Below, piece by piece: positions 21,798 through 32,214 of a stretch of DNA of 64,000 bases (its first letter is position 1; the number at the start of each line of letters is the position of its first letter). The notes below the pieces were generated by a model. The model was not told where the DNA came from, made no database searches, and saw nothing but the letters and a program-made list of their open reading frames with translations. The translations under genes and the position numbers were made by a program. The DNA is from Monarcha castaneiventris obscurior. Taxonomy: Eukaryota > Chordata > Aves > Passeriformes > Monarchidae. Location: the NCBI GenBank assembly GCA_026261815.1, contig JAMPIT010000300.1:1643501-1707500 (forward strand), given 5' to 3'.

Positions 21798-24240
21798 CAT
21801 CCAGATCTCCCTCCTCCTTGGGAAGCTGCTCTGATCCCTTTTCCCTCACAAATCATTCACCTAAGTAAGTCCCTCAGAAAATTATTCCAAAGACAAATCT
21901 GGGAATGGTCATGAGATTGGCTTCCACTCCAGGGAATGGCTGAGCAAGAAGTGTTCTCACCCCTTGCAGACTTCGACCTCTTCCCATCCCTGTTCCTGGC
22001 CCAGCTGCTGCAGGGGAAGAGCACAAAGAGGAATTGAGGCACTTTTTAGCAAATCCCCATCAATAATTGACAGGATGAAAAAACGAATCCAGGTGCTTGA
22101 GGACAGAGTGTAAACCATAATTAAAACCTCCCAGTGCTGCTCTGACAGATGGCACAATCCAGACCCTGAAAATTGTCCATGAACATTTATTTGATATCCG
22201 AGAAGGCTGACTGCCAGCAGGCTGGGGTGCTGCGACTGCACCACCACTGAATCCCTGATGTCCAGGCAGAAATTCTCTGCATTGCCTCAGCATTCCCATG
22301 AAACCGTCCCGGAAATGATGCAAGGAAGACCAAGATCCTCACAAATATCCTGTTGTGGATGCAAACAGAACACCCAAGGCAACATCCTTTGTAAAGATAT
22401 CAAACCTCAGCATACAAATGTGGCCAGAAACAGCACCAAAAGCGGGGTTGTTTTGTTGTAGGAACAAGTTGTGATGTTTTGAGGCGGGATTTGCAGTCCT
22501 GGAGCAGGTTCTGCAGCCCTGATGGGAGAAGGTTGTTTAACCTGTTCCTGCTTCCAGCTTTCTAAGGCAGCACAAGAACAACTTGTGCACATGCATCCCT
22601 CTGTGAAGCTGCAGTGAGACCCCAGTTCTGCCTCCCCACTAAGATTTGCTGGTGCATATTTCTCCCCCATCCCTTTCTGCCACCCTTTGAGGTGGTTTTC
22701 CCTGGCTTTGGAGAGGCAGAGCAGCTCTGCAGCTCATGGACAGCAGCTCCAGGAGCTGGACAATCCCTGGGGAGCAGCTGGGCTCTGCTCTGGAGGAGCC
22801 TCCTGCGTGGGCCCGGCTCTGCAGTGCTCTGCAAATGTTCCTGCTATTTGTAATCAGCCCTGCTTGTCACACTTTGATATTTGTTCACTCCAAGCTCTCC
22901 TGCAGAGCCTGCCAACAGGAATGTTTTCCACACAAAGATGCAGCAGCGTGTTTCAGACAGGAATTTTGAACTTACGAGCACTCGCGTCGGAAACCTGAGG
23001 AGTCTGATGTGATTAAGAAACAGATCCACATTGCCCAGCTTGTTGGCAGTCAAAACACTCCCAGGTCAGAATTAGGAACATCATGAAGCCCCAGAGGGAT
23101 CATCCAGCAGCTCCTGGCTGAGGTGAGTGTCCCCATTCCCAAATTCACCCCAGCATTAATCCACCCGCCAAGCAGGGCCAGCTGAGCAGGCAGACGAGGC
23201 TCAGAGCACAGAGTTACTGAGCACGGTGAGGGAGGCTCAGAAAGGCCCAGGCTGAGGGGAGGAAAGCTTTAAAGTGAAAAAAAAAAAAACCCTTCAGTGC
23301 CTGCAGAGGAGATGATCACAGCACCATGGGATGCTGGGCCTGCAGGAGATGCTGGGAAAGGCTCAGGTGGTGATGGTTGCCCTGTGTGGGTTTAGTAGGA
23401 TAGGGATTTCCTGGCCTGGCCCACCCTGAAAACTAGGATCCAAGCTCCCTGATCAGCTCTGGAGCCCAGGACAACCCTTCTCAGAGCTTGTCTTAGCTGT
23501 GCCTGCAGCAAAGGCACCATCAGCTCTGAACACCTGGGCGTGGAAGCCCTCAAAGCAGGGAAAATGACACTGTGCTGGGCAGAAATGGTGGGGACAAGAA
23601 GGATGTTCAGCAGCACGGTGGAAAAGGGAAAACGACCCCGCCGTGCCAGTTCTGTTCAGGAGATGCAGGCTCTCTCCTGGTCACGCTGGTCAGGTGACAA
23701 TGTTTTGGCAGAAGAAGGTGCCCTTGTGAGGAATTCCCTGTGCATCCAGAACTTTCTGGTGCCGTGGATAGGATTCCTGGGTGCTTCAGCCATGCCCCGT
23801 TCCTGGTGTCCCAACCCTGTGCAGGCTGAATTGTCCACGTGCTGCTTTCCCTGCCTGTGCAGGTCCTGCAGGCTGTGTGCTCTGCCCCTGAGCCCAGTGC
23901 CACCCTGGCAGGGGACATGGATTTCCAGGGAAGCATTTCCCTCCATGGATGCACGGGGGTGGCAGCAGGGGATTCACCTGGGCTGCCCCAGCAGCACTTC
24001 GGGACTGGGTCCATTTTGCTGGTGGCAACTCCCAGCAATTCTCCATCCATTTCATGGCAGAGCAGGATGGAAAAGGTGATGGAGGAGCTCTCCCACAGCC
24101 AAATTCCCAGCTCAGCTCAGCACTGGCATCCCCCATCTCCTCCGGAGAGGGTTTGGAGGCGCTGCTGCCTCCCCCTGCCCATCCCCACCCCCAAACAGAG
24201 GGGGCTGAGCTTGGCCACGATCTCTGCTCCCCCTTAGAGA
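21798..24240. other. Unique non-coding sequence
   Basis: No gene or repeat family was recognised. An AT-rich, high-complexity stretch at 22050-22260 is listed separately. An A run of 14 lies near 23277. Frames at 23.5-24.2 kb on both strands are open by composition only. Confidence 0.5.
22050..22260. promoter_or_regulatory. Candidate conserved non-coding element (unverified)
   Basis: An AT-richer unique block with CAATAATTGACAGG (homeodomain core next to a TGACAG TALE core), ACCATAATTAAAACC, GCTCTGACAGATGGC (TGACAG followed by an E-box-like CAGATGG) and AACATTTATTTGATATC. Closely spaced TALE and homeodomain cores are common in developmental enhancers. This is inference from motif content. 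Confidence 0.22.
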
Positions 24241-24500
24241 GTCACAGAATCCCAGAGTCACTGAGGGTGGAAAACATTCCCAGGATTATCGAGGCCAAGC
24301 TGTGCCCGATGCCCACATGGTCCCCAGCCCAGAGCTCTGAGTGCCACCTCCAGCCCTTCCTTGGACACCTCCAGGGATGGGGGCTCCAAACCTCCCTGGG
24401 CAGCCCCTGCCAAGGCCTGAGCACCCTTTCCATGGAGAAATTCCTGCTGATGTCCAACCTGAGCCTCCCCTGGCCCAGCCTGAGGCCATTCCCTCTCATC
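24241..24500 (-). mobile_element. CR1 LINE fragment, minus strand (second subfamily)
   Basis: The 3' tail at left reads GTCACAGAATCCCAGAGTC. The body has CCAAGCTGTGCCCGATGCCC, ACACCTCCAGGGATGGGGGC and CCATGGAGAAATTCCTGC, as in the 12192 copy. It is truncated sooner, after GCCTGAGGCCATTCCCTCTC. Confidence 0.92.
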
Positions 24501-27500
24501 CTCAGGCACATTCCAAGCCTCCCACGTGGGAGACACCCCCAGGCCCCTGGGGTTTGTCACTGGATCATACCTGGGATGCTGGGGATACCCTCACCGTGCT
24601 CTGTCTCATTATCCTGGTGGCCACAACTAGTGATGGGCTCTTTGCCCCCTGCCCACGAGCCCTCAGACCCTCTCCAGCCCCGCAGAGGGAGCTCAGAGCA
24701 TCCCAGCCAGCACCAACCAGCCTTTCCCTGCACATCCCCACTCCTCATCACTCTGCTGCTCGCTCGGGAAGGTTGGAAACGCCGGAATGGCCACAGAGGA
24801 CAAATCAGAGGCCGTCATGAAGTCATTTCTCTTCTCCTGACTGCTCAACAAATGCTGCCTTCTGCTGTCTACCACCCATGCAGGACCCGTGAAGCTCCCG
24901 AGACCAAAGCAGCAGCGCTCCTCTCATCTGCTCAGCTCCAGCAGCTCATAGACAGCTTGGCTCTGCAGAGCTGTGGAGACAGAGCCTTGGAAACAGCAGC
25001 ACAGCCTTGCAGCCAGCTTAATTCCGCATTTCAGCCCCTGGAAACACCTTCAGGAAGGGAAATGTGTGGGAAAAGCTGACAGGGTTGCTGTGTTTGACTG
25101 CTGGCACATCCTTCTAATTAATTTCTTTGCTGCTCTTCCAAAGCAAAGCTCCTGTCCAGGATCAGAGCTGCTTTCTGCTGGAGCTGCCCAGCCCTGGGAT
25201 TTGTGCCATGCTTTCCCTTGGCCTGAGGATCCAGCACCTCCCGCACCTCCAACCTGGAGCTCCCGGGGGATCTGAAGGGCTCTGGAGGAGCCAGGCCTGT
25301 GCGCTGCCTTCGGGGCCAAACCGGGGCCACCAGAGGGACAGCCTGGCCTCCCACAGGTCACAGCAGAGCCAGCTGGGGCTCACGGCCCAGCTCACAGCCC
25401 GCGGGAGGCACCGAGGCCGGGCTGGACACGGCGCATCCCTGCTCCGATGATCGACCCGGGAGGAGCTGCCCTGACACGGCTGCACAGGCACGGCCTGAGG
25501 GCAGCCTGAGGTGTCCCTAGGGACACCCATTTATGGAGGAACAAACTGCTGGAGACCGCCTTGCTCCACCCAAACCCAGCGGGAAGTTGAGTCCCTTGCT
25601 GTGGCTTTGTGGCTCCCCCCACGCTGTGACAGCAAGGCCAGCCCGGCACCTCCTCTGTGCTGCCACCAGAGCTTTCCTGCAGTTTGGTGGCGACCCTCGG
25701 CATCCGGCATGCCCAGATAGGACAGGGACACTGAGGAGGGAGCCTGGAGCAGATCTCAGCATCCTGAGGAGCAAAAGCCTCGTCCCACTCGGGGAAGAGC
25801 CGCAGCCGCAGTGTGGGAGGCATCAGTTGCTGAGAAACCTCCTCCTCACTGTGGAGCCTGCAAAGGAGGTTTGTTATTCTGGGATGCTTTACCTGCTGGT
25901 CTCCAGCACTGAAATACCCACTGAAAAATGACTGTACAGGCTACAGAGCTCCTGGCTACTCCGACTGCTCCGTGTTTTCCTGCTGGAGGAACTCTGAGCC
26001 TGGAACTCCGCATGAAAACCAATTTATCCTTCTCCATCTTGCTTTTCTTGCTTGTTGAAATGAGTGCAGTGGCCTCGTGCTTTCAGTGGAGTTGCCCAGA
26101 GATCCATTTTTCCCCGGTAGCTTTGCAGCGTGTGGGAGCCAGCCCTGGAGTGAGGCATCACCTCGGCTTCTCCCCACTGCGGGTGTCTGGAGAGGGAGAG
26201 CTGGAGTTCTGCTCACTGCATCCTTCATTCTGCACACTCCTTCACAGAGGCAACAGGGCAAAGGAAATGAGGCTCGATAGCCTCACCCAAATGAGTTCCC
26301 ATCCTGGCACTTCATCCCCTGTTCCCCTTCATGGGAAGCTGCTTCCCTCGGAGGGAGGGAGGGAGGAAAATCGGGATTCAGGCAGTGCTGGGTGAAACAG
26401 CAGCTTGTGGTGACACAGGCAGGGCTCTCCCAGTCTGTCCCACAGCTTCCCCCAGCCAGGGCTCTCTCCATGAAGGAAAATTCCTTGGATGCTGTGCCCA
26501 GACACCCATTCAGGCACAGCTCTGAGGTGGAGCTGCCCAGATGTTTTCCCTTCCCTCAAGAGAGGGAAAAGGACATTTTGACCATTAAACCTGGCTCCTG
26601 GAGAACTCCAGTAACTGGCTGTTGCAATGGAAAAGATTCCAAATTCCTGGGCCAGGCAGAGTAGGAATTACAGAGGGTTTGTCCATAACCATCCCTGCCC
26701 ATCCATGGGTGATTGCTCCAGCCAACACTTCCCACTCCCTTCCCTGGGAATGGTGCTCAGAAATGGGATCCAAACTCTTCCCAGCCGTGCTCCCTGCTCC
26801 CACTGCTTCCTGCCTCAGGTTGTATCCTGCAGACACCTCTCCCTGAGCACAGGCACGGCCCCCTGCTCCGAGGAACACATGCAGTGTGGGACTGCCCACT
26901 ATCCACCTCTTATCCAAGAGGGAGCTGCCTCTGGTTGGAGTCCCACATGGACGGCCCTGTTTGGATGTGGCTGGAGCTGAAGGGAAGGTGGAAGCCCTGC
27001 AGGAAGATCAAGCAGCTCCATGTGATCAGCTGGCGATGCCATAATTCCCATGGGATCCTGGCAGAAGCTTTGGGATGGAATAAGAAGGGTTTGAACCATG
27101 GGTCAGTTCCCAGTGTGCATCCTGGAAGGGCTCCTGTCCTCCTTAGGGTGGGAGAGAGGGAGAGCCTCTCCTGCCTTGGATTTGGGATTCCAACAGCAAA
27201 CTGCTGGTGGTTCTGTAGATCCCACACCTTGGACACACCAGTGCCAGCCTGGGACTGGGGGCACTGGACTGTGTCACTGGGCTGCCCCTGAGCTGCATGA
27301 GGACGTGGGGATCCTTGGCAAAGGGGCCACGGGCACAGCCTGGCCCTGCCACTTTGCCTGGAGCCTGGAAGAAGCACCAAAGGCACCAGCAGGACCAGAG
27401 CCAGGTCCTGGGGGCTCTGAAACCCTTCTGACTCCAACACAGAGCGAATCCTGGGTGGAAAATGTGACTCTGGATGGAAAACCTGAACCGAACTTGAACT

Positions 27501-28895
27501 ATAAGGATTACAACACACACCCACCTCACCCCACAACCTTTTCCTATTCCGCCTCTCCCGTTTTTTTCCCCTCCTTCACGCATTCCCCCCTCTCCCCGCT
27601 CCCTGCCCGGCCCTGGCTGCAGCAGGAGCGGCAGCAGCTCGCTGGAACGAGGCGCCGGAGCCGCGGAGCAGCAGGGAGCTGCCACATCCATCACGGCTCT
27701 GCTGTTGGAATTAATGAGAGCGCCACAGGTTCGGGCTGTCACTCACTGCCCTCACTTTGCTGCTTCCATATGGCTGCCAGGCGCCCGCTCCGCTTCCCGA
27801 GCCCTGCCAATTACAGCCGCGGCTCTGCCGCCCTCCTCCCGCCGCACTCACAGCTTCATTATTCTAATTAAGCCAAACAAGCTGAGCCCTCCCTTTTGCG
27901 CTGCCAATGCGCGGCCCTCGCATGCAACGCTGCAGCAAAGCCCTCGCTGGGGCAGCTTTGCAGGGACAAGCGCTGGAGAACGGGATCCTCGGGATGCTGC
28001 CGCTCCCAGCCCCTCCGGGCCGCGCTCCTCCCGTGGGGAAATGCCCCTGATCTGCAGCAAATCTTTCAGGGCTCTTGTCCTTTCAAATCGCAGGCCAGGC
28101 TGCCTCTGATCGGCTCCCTCAGCTCCCAAAACAATCAGTCGGGGGATCCTTCAGAGCTCCGTTGCATTCCCACCTTTTTTTTTTTTTGGACACTTGTTTT
28201 AGGTTCTGCCTTCTACCCCAAGGAAAGGGATGAGGTGGAGCCATCAGGGCAGGAGCCCCTTGGGAAGGATTTGCCTCTGTGCTGAACAGGGGGTTGTATT
28301 TCCCTGGGATGCAGCCATGTCCCTGCATCCCTAAATAACACCCCCAGCCTCCCAATTTTCCTCTTGATACTCCCTGACTTGGTGTTTTGGGCAACAAGTG
28401 GTCCTGACTCCAAAGAAAAGTTGGAGCAGCACCCCAGCCATGGGTTGGGAGGTGGAGCAGAGCAATCCAAATCAATGGAATTAATGCACTTCATAACAGC
28501 TGGGGGGTTCTGTGCCCTTAAATTGAATTTTTGGGCAAAGCAGGGGCGGGTTAATCCCCCTTTTTGCTGGAAGGGCTGGATGAGGGGATGCAGGGAACAC
28601 TGGGAACGGGGCAGGACACTGATCCCTGCGCTGTGGCACGGGTCCCACTCCTTCCCCAGCGCCTCCTGCTCCACGGCTGGCACACATGGGCATTCCCGGG
28701 ATTGTCTGAGCCAAACCCAGGGGTGCTGGGTCCGCTGGGAAGGCTGACAGAGCGTGGGTGTGAGCAGCCACGGGCATCCCAGACCCCTGACCCGGCCAGA
28801 CTGGGGCGGCAACAGGATTTCCCAGGAATTCCGCCTGGCTGGGGCTCGGAGGGGTTGGCAGAGCCAGCCCTGGGGAGGTGGTGGGATGAGGGGAG
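24501..28895. other. Long unique interval without gene or repeat
   Basis: This is 4.4 kb with no CR1, LTR or tandem array except a T run at about 28176-28187 and a GAGG run near 26349. Base composition is GC-rich and stop-poor. Open frames of 100-250 codons occur on both strands but overlap and carry no domain. The CpG-rich part at 27540-28060 is listed separately. Confidence 0.5.
27540..28060. promoter_or_regulatory. CpG-rich block with homeodomain-type cores
   Basis: CpGs cluster at 27625-27670 (GAGGCGCCGGAGCCGCGGAG), 27780-27850 and 27900-28035. Between them lie GGAATTAATGAGAGCGCC, CTTCCATATGGCTGCC and TTCATTATTCTAATTAAGCC. A retained CpG block interleaved with TAAT cores fits a CpG-island enhancer or promoter of a developmental locus. 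No transcript start can be assigned. Confidence 0.32.
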
Positions 28896-28973
28896 GGGAA
28901 GGGAAGGGAAGGGAAGGGAAGGGAAGGGAAGGGAAGGGAAGGGAAGGGAAGGGAAGGGAAGGGAAGGGAAGGG
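28896..28973. repeat. (GGGAA)n microsatellite, about 15 units
   Basis: A pure purine pentamer run, GGGAAGGGAA repeated. All-purine mirror-symmetric tracts can adopt triplex DNA in vitro. Confidence 0.98.
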
Positions 28974-29226
28974 CTCCTCTGCAGATCCTGCTCTCACTTG
29001 GGATTTGCTGCCCTTTGAATGCCTGGATTTGGTTGCTCTCAGCGTTGCTCTGACGAGCTCAGCCAAGAGATGGAAGTGCTGGGAGGGAGCCAGAGCAGAG
29101 CCTGCTCCTGCTCGAGGGTGGGGAAACAGCAGGGATGTTTCTCCATCTCTCCTCCCTCTCTGTGCTCCATGACACCGAGCAGCCTCCAGAAAAGCCTTTG
29201 GAAACCAGGGGCTGCTCTCTGCCTTA

Positions 29227-29410
29227 AGACAGGCTTTATTTTTTAATAAATAATTATTTTTATGTAATAAACATTTTTAATAATTTTTTAAATTAAAAAA
29301 AAATCTAATAAAATCCTCCACAAGTTTTAACTTATATTTTTCAAAAAACCTTGGTCTCTAATTTAATTTTTAATTTTCTAAACAGTTCTGATTATTATTT
29401 TTTTGTTATT
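29227..29410. other. AT-rich island
   Basis: About 180 bp made almost only of A and T, with TTTATTTTTTAATAAATAA, ATGTAATAAACATTTTTAAT and TAATTTAATTTTTAATTTTC, in otherwise GC-rich flanks. It could be a scaffold/matrix attachment region, an old 3'UTR (AATAAA and TTTATT hexamers on both strands) or a decayed low-complexity repeat. The sequence alone does not decide. Confidence 0.5.
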
Positions 29411-29894
29411 TCCCCAGTGTCTCTTCTCTCACCGTAGCTTGGAGTAGAAGCAGGAGGCTTCCCAGGCAATGGGAATGGTTTGTGTGCCTGAAATTCAGAA
29501 TATCTTGAAAAAAAATCCCAAAATTTCCCCAGATTTTCCCAAACTGTTCAGTTCTCTCAGATACCTTCACTGAATGCTCTGAGCTTGAAGTCCCACCTTC
29601 CTGATATTCCCCATTCCCTGTTCTTCCCTGCCACCGCTTTGGCATCATCCCTGCACATCCCCTGGTCCCTCCCTGAGCACTGCAGCTGTGCCCACACCCC
29701 AAAGGGTTGTCCTGGTGTAAATCCCTGCCTGGGCACGGGGCACTGGGGTCTCTGGATGGCACCGCCCGGCAGAGCCGGTGCCTCCCCGGAATTCCGGCTG
29801 CCTGGCAGCTGGAGGGGGAGGCAGCAGAGCCATGTTGGCTGTGCCATTGGGAGCTTTTTCCCCATGAGTTATTGCCAGGTTAAAGGGTTGTGAT

Positions 29895-30090
29895 GGTGCC
29901 AATATCCCGAGCCGGGTTATTGTGTTATTAATGTGAGCCTGTCGCTGGCCATTAGCGCCGTGATCAATCCCCGCTGACAGCGGCTGCTTAGGCTGTCACA
30001 CTTTGTTTTATCTGCCATCCTTAGACTTTTACTAACTCAGAAATTGCTAATCCAATCTCCTCTAACCCACTTAGGGGAGGACATTGTCTC
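29895..30090. promoter_or_regulatory. Candidate conserved non-coding element with TALE and homeodomain cores (unverified)
   Basis: A repeat-free block with TTGTGTTATTAATGTGAGC, CCATTAGCGCCG, TGATCAATC, a TGACAG at 29975, its complement CTGTCA at 29993, a GATA-like TTATCT at 30008 and GAAATTGCTAATCCAATC. The TGACAG and CTGTCA cores are inverted about 12 bp apart, an arrangement used by MEIS/TGIF-type factors. It ends shortly before a CR1 insertion at 30187. The regulatory role is inferred. Confidence 0.3.
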
Positions 30091-30186
30091 TGTGCTGCTC
30101 AGACGCCCGAGCTGGGCCCGGGCAAGGACGTGCAGCTGGCAGGGGAGGTGGCTCAGGGGTGACCGAGCCACCTCACGTTCCTCAGG

Positions 30187-30510
30187 GAATCATGGAATGG
30201 GTTGGATCGGAAGGGACCTCAAAGCTCCTCCCATCCCACCCCTGCCATGGCAGGGACACCTTCCACTGTCCCAGGCTGCTCCAAGCCCCAATATCCAGCC
30301 TGGCCTTGGGCACTGCCAGGGATCCAGGGGCAGCCACAGCTTCTCTGGGCACCCTGTGCCAGGGCCTGCCCACCCTCCCAGGGAACAATTCCTTCCCAAT
30401 ATCCCATCCAGCCCTGCCCTCTGGCAGTGGGAAGCCATTCCCTGTGTCCTGTCCCTCCATCCCTTGTCCACAGTCTCTCTCCATCTTTCTTGTTGGCTCC
30501 TTCAGGGCCT
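30187..30510 (-). mobile_element. CR1 LINE fragment, minus strand (young subfamily)
   Basis: It reads GAATCATGGAATGGGTTGG at the 3' tail and keeps all central blocks with few changes. It is truncated just after CTTGTTGGCTCCTTCAGGGC. The segment about 30236-30435 is an almost perfect reverse complement of 31378-31576, so the two can pair across the intervening LTR. Confidence 0.94.
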
Positions 30511-30626
30511 CACCCCCTCACAGGGAAGAATTTTCTCCTGCTCAGGAGAACATTTTGCCTCTGGTAGTGACTTAACTCCAGGTGACTCCATGTCCTTGTT
30601 GCTCCATGGATCTGTCATCTTCATCT
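30511..30626. other. Short unique spacer between CR1 and LTR
   Basis: About 115 bp with no recognised content. It is the left flank of the LTR target site. Confidence 0.5.
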
Positions 30627-30970
30627 CCACCCTGTCGCCCTGGTTTTCATAGTGTTCTATGTTTTTACTTTTGTAGTAGAAGTTCTCATGCATTTTCTAT
30701 AAACATAGCTCTTGTTTTTCTAACCGGCCTAGGTTGTTTTTGAACTTCTGGAATGTTTTTCATTCCTTTCTCCAAGGCGGAGAAAGATGATAGACTGTGT
30801 TCCTATCCTGTAAAATTGCAGAGGTGTTAACCTCATCTACCAATGTATGGTTGTTTTAAAAGAGGTATAAAAAGCAGAAAATAAAGGTAGGCAGAGTCTT
30901 CGCTCTGCTCTCCTGCCCTGGACCTGCTGCTTGAATCTGCATGTTCATGTCCAACACTGCAACACCACCC
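30627..30970 (+). mobile_element. Solo LTR of an endogenous retrovirus (class II-like), with target duplication
   Basis: The LTR proper spans 30633-30964. It begins TGTCGCCCTGG and ends CACTGCAACA, so it has the TG...CA termini of retroviral LTRs. It is bracketed by a perfect 6-bp direct repeat CCACCC (30627-30632 and 30965-30970), the duplication length usual for class II (ERVK/beta- and alpha-type) integrases. Inside, a TATA box TATAAAAAG lies at 30866 and an AATAAA signal at 30880, followed by a GC-richer R-U5-like end. No primer-binding site or gag, pol or env remnant follows, so it is a solo LTR left by recombination between two LTRs. Family assignment is from features, not from a database match. 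Confidence 0.8.
30866..30885 (+). promoter_or_regulatory. LTR core promoter and polyadenylation signal
   Basis: TATAAAAAG (30866-30874) and AATAAA (30880-30885) sit in tandem in the orientation of the LTR. They could still initiate or terminate transcripts in the neighbourhood if unmethylated. Confidence 0.6.
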
Positions 30971-31261
30971 CAGCTCCGTGAGGATCTCACCAAGTGCCTT
31001 CACCAGGCATCTCAGAAACCTCAAGAACTTTGGCATCTCCACCCTGGAGCCTTCAATGGGCAAAAATGACCTTAGAACCATCAAACTTCAATCCCAAGAA
31101 TCTTTGGGGAAAACCTTTAGAAAGAGTTGTCAGCATTTTGTCAACCTGGCCATGAAGTTGGTACAGGGAAACCCTCTGGAACCCCTCTGGAACCCTGTGG
31201 AACCCCCCTGGAGAACTCTGGAACCCTCTGGAACCCCTCCTCTATGACACCGTGCTGGGCA
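30971..31261. other. Unique spacer with a degenerate CTGGAACCC repeat
   Basis: No gene seen. Between about 31175 and 31240 an imperfect repeat of GGAACCC with CTCT or CCCT spacers occurs about six times (CTGGAACCCCTCTGGAACCC and similar). The rest is unique. Confidence 0.6.
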
Positions 31262-31576
31262 AGGTGGGGCTGTTCAGCCTGGAGAAGAGCAGGGTGTGTG
31301 GAGACCTCAGAGCCCCTTCCAGGGTCTGAAGTTCCTACAGGGAAGATGGAGCAGGACTCTGCATCAGGAACTGGGCCCCCACTGCCAGAGGGCAGGGCTG
31401 GATGGGATATTGGGAAGGAATTGTTCCCTGGGAGGGTGGGCAGGCCCTGGCACAGGGTGCCCAGAGCAGCTGTGGCTGCCCCTGGATCCCTGGCAGTGCC
31501 CAAGGCCAGGCTGGACACTGGGGCTTGGAGCAGCCTGGGACAGTGGGAGGTGTCCCTGCCCATGGCAGGGAGCTGG
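31262..31576 (+). mobile_element. CR1 LINE fragment, plus strand (young subfamily)
   Basis: It starts at AAGGTGGGGCTGTTCAGCC and continues GGAGACCTCAGAGCCCCTTC. From CCCACTGCCAGAGGGCAGG onward it matches the reverse complement of the 30187 copy. The last 25-40 bp of the usual CR1 3' tail are missing or degenerate after CATGGCAGGGAGCTGGG. Confidence 0.92.
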
Positions 31577-31631
31577 GGGTAGAATGAAGGCTGGCAAAGC
31601 TGGTGGAGATGCTCCTTGTGTGGGGACTGGG

Positions 31632-32060
31632 GATAGAATCAGAGAATCGTTAAAGTTGGAAAAGCCCTCTGAGGTCATTGAGTCCTGCTGTTAACCCAGC
31701 ACTGCCAGGGCCACCACTGAACCATGTCCCCAAGTGACACATCGTCGTGTTGTTTAAACACCTCCAGGGATGGGGACTCCAAACCTCCCTGGGCAGCCCC
31801 TGCCAAGGCCTGAGCACCCTTTCCATGGAGAAATTCCTGCTGATGTCCACCCTGAGCTCACCTGGCCCAGCCTGAGGCCGTTCCCTCTCCTCCTGTCCCT
31901 GTTCCCTGGGAGCAGAGCCCGACCCCCCCCGGCTGCCCCCTCCTGTCAGGGACTTGTGCAGAGCCACAAGGTCCCCCCGGAGCCTCCTTTTCTCCAGGCT
32001 GAGCCCCTTTCCCAGCTCCCTCAGCCGCTCCTGGGGCTCCAGCCCCTTCCCAGCTCTGTT
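31632..32060 (-). mobile_element. CR1 LINE fragment, minus strand (second subfamily, full-style tail)
   Basis: The 3' end at left is ATAGAATCAGAGAATCGTTA, then AAGTTGGAAAAGCCCTCTGAG and GTTAACCCAGCACTGCCAGG, a widely conserved CR1 3' stretch. This passes into ACACCTCCAGGGATGGGGAC and CCTGTCAGGGACTTGTGC, as in the 12192 copy. The broader conserved 3' stretch shows the subfamily's ancestral form; 12192, 24241 and 36382 have a different segment there. Confidence 0.93.
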
Positions 32061-32164
32061 ACCATCACAGCACTGGGCAGAACTGGTGTGAGTGGCCAGC
32101 GAGGGAAAGCCCAGGATGGGCAGGATGGGGGTGTTCAGGAGTTGGGAATGGTGTGGGTGGGGTT

Positions 32165-32214
32165 GGGATAATTCCTTTGGGATAATTCCTTTGGGATAAT
32201 TCCTTTGGGATAAC
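32165..32214. repeat. 14-bp tandem repeat, 3.5 units
   Basis: The unit GGGATAATTCCTTT starts at 32165, 32179 and 32193, with a partial unit at 32207. The units are identical, so the array is recent. Confidence 0.97.

Larger units (their letters stand above)
28974..30186. other. Unique non-coding sequence with an AT-rich island
   Basis: No gene seen. The strongly AT-rich segment 29227-29410 and the motif-rich block 29895-30090 have their own entries. The rest is GC-rich unique DNA. Confidence 0.5.

Noticed and set aside
23949..25079. 376-codon plus-strand frame
   Set aside because: It crosses a minus-strand CR1 copy in antisense and has no domain.
30866..30885. TATA box of a host gene
   Set aside because: It lies inside an LTR with clear termini and no downstream coding exon was found.
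31175..31240. Regular minisatellite of CTGGAACCC
   Set aside because: Spacing is irregular and only about six degenerate units are present, so it is mentioned as a degenerate repeat within the spacer.
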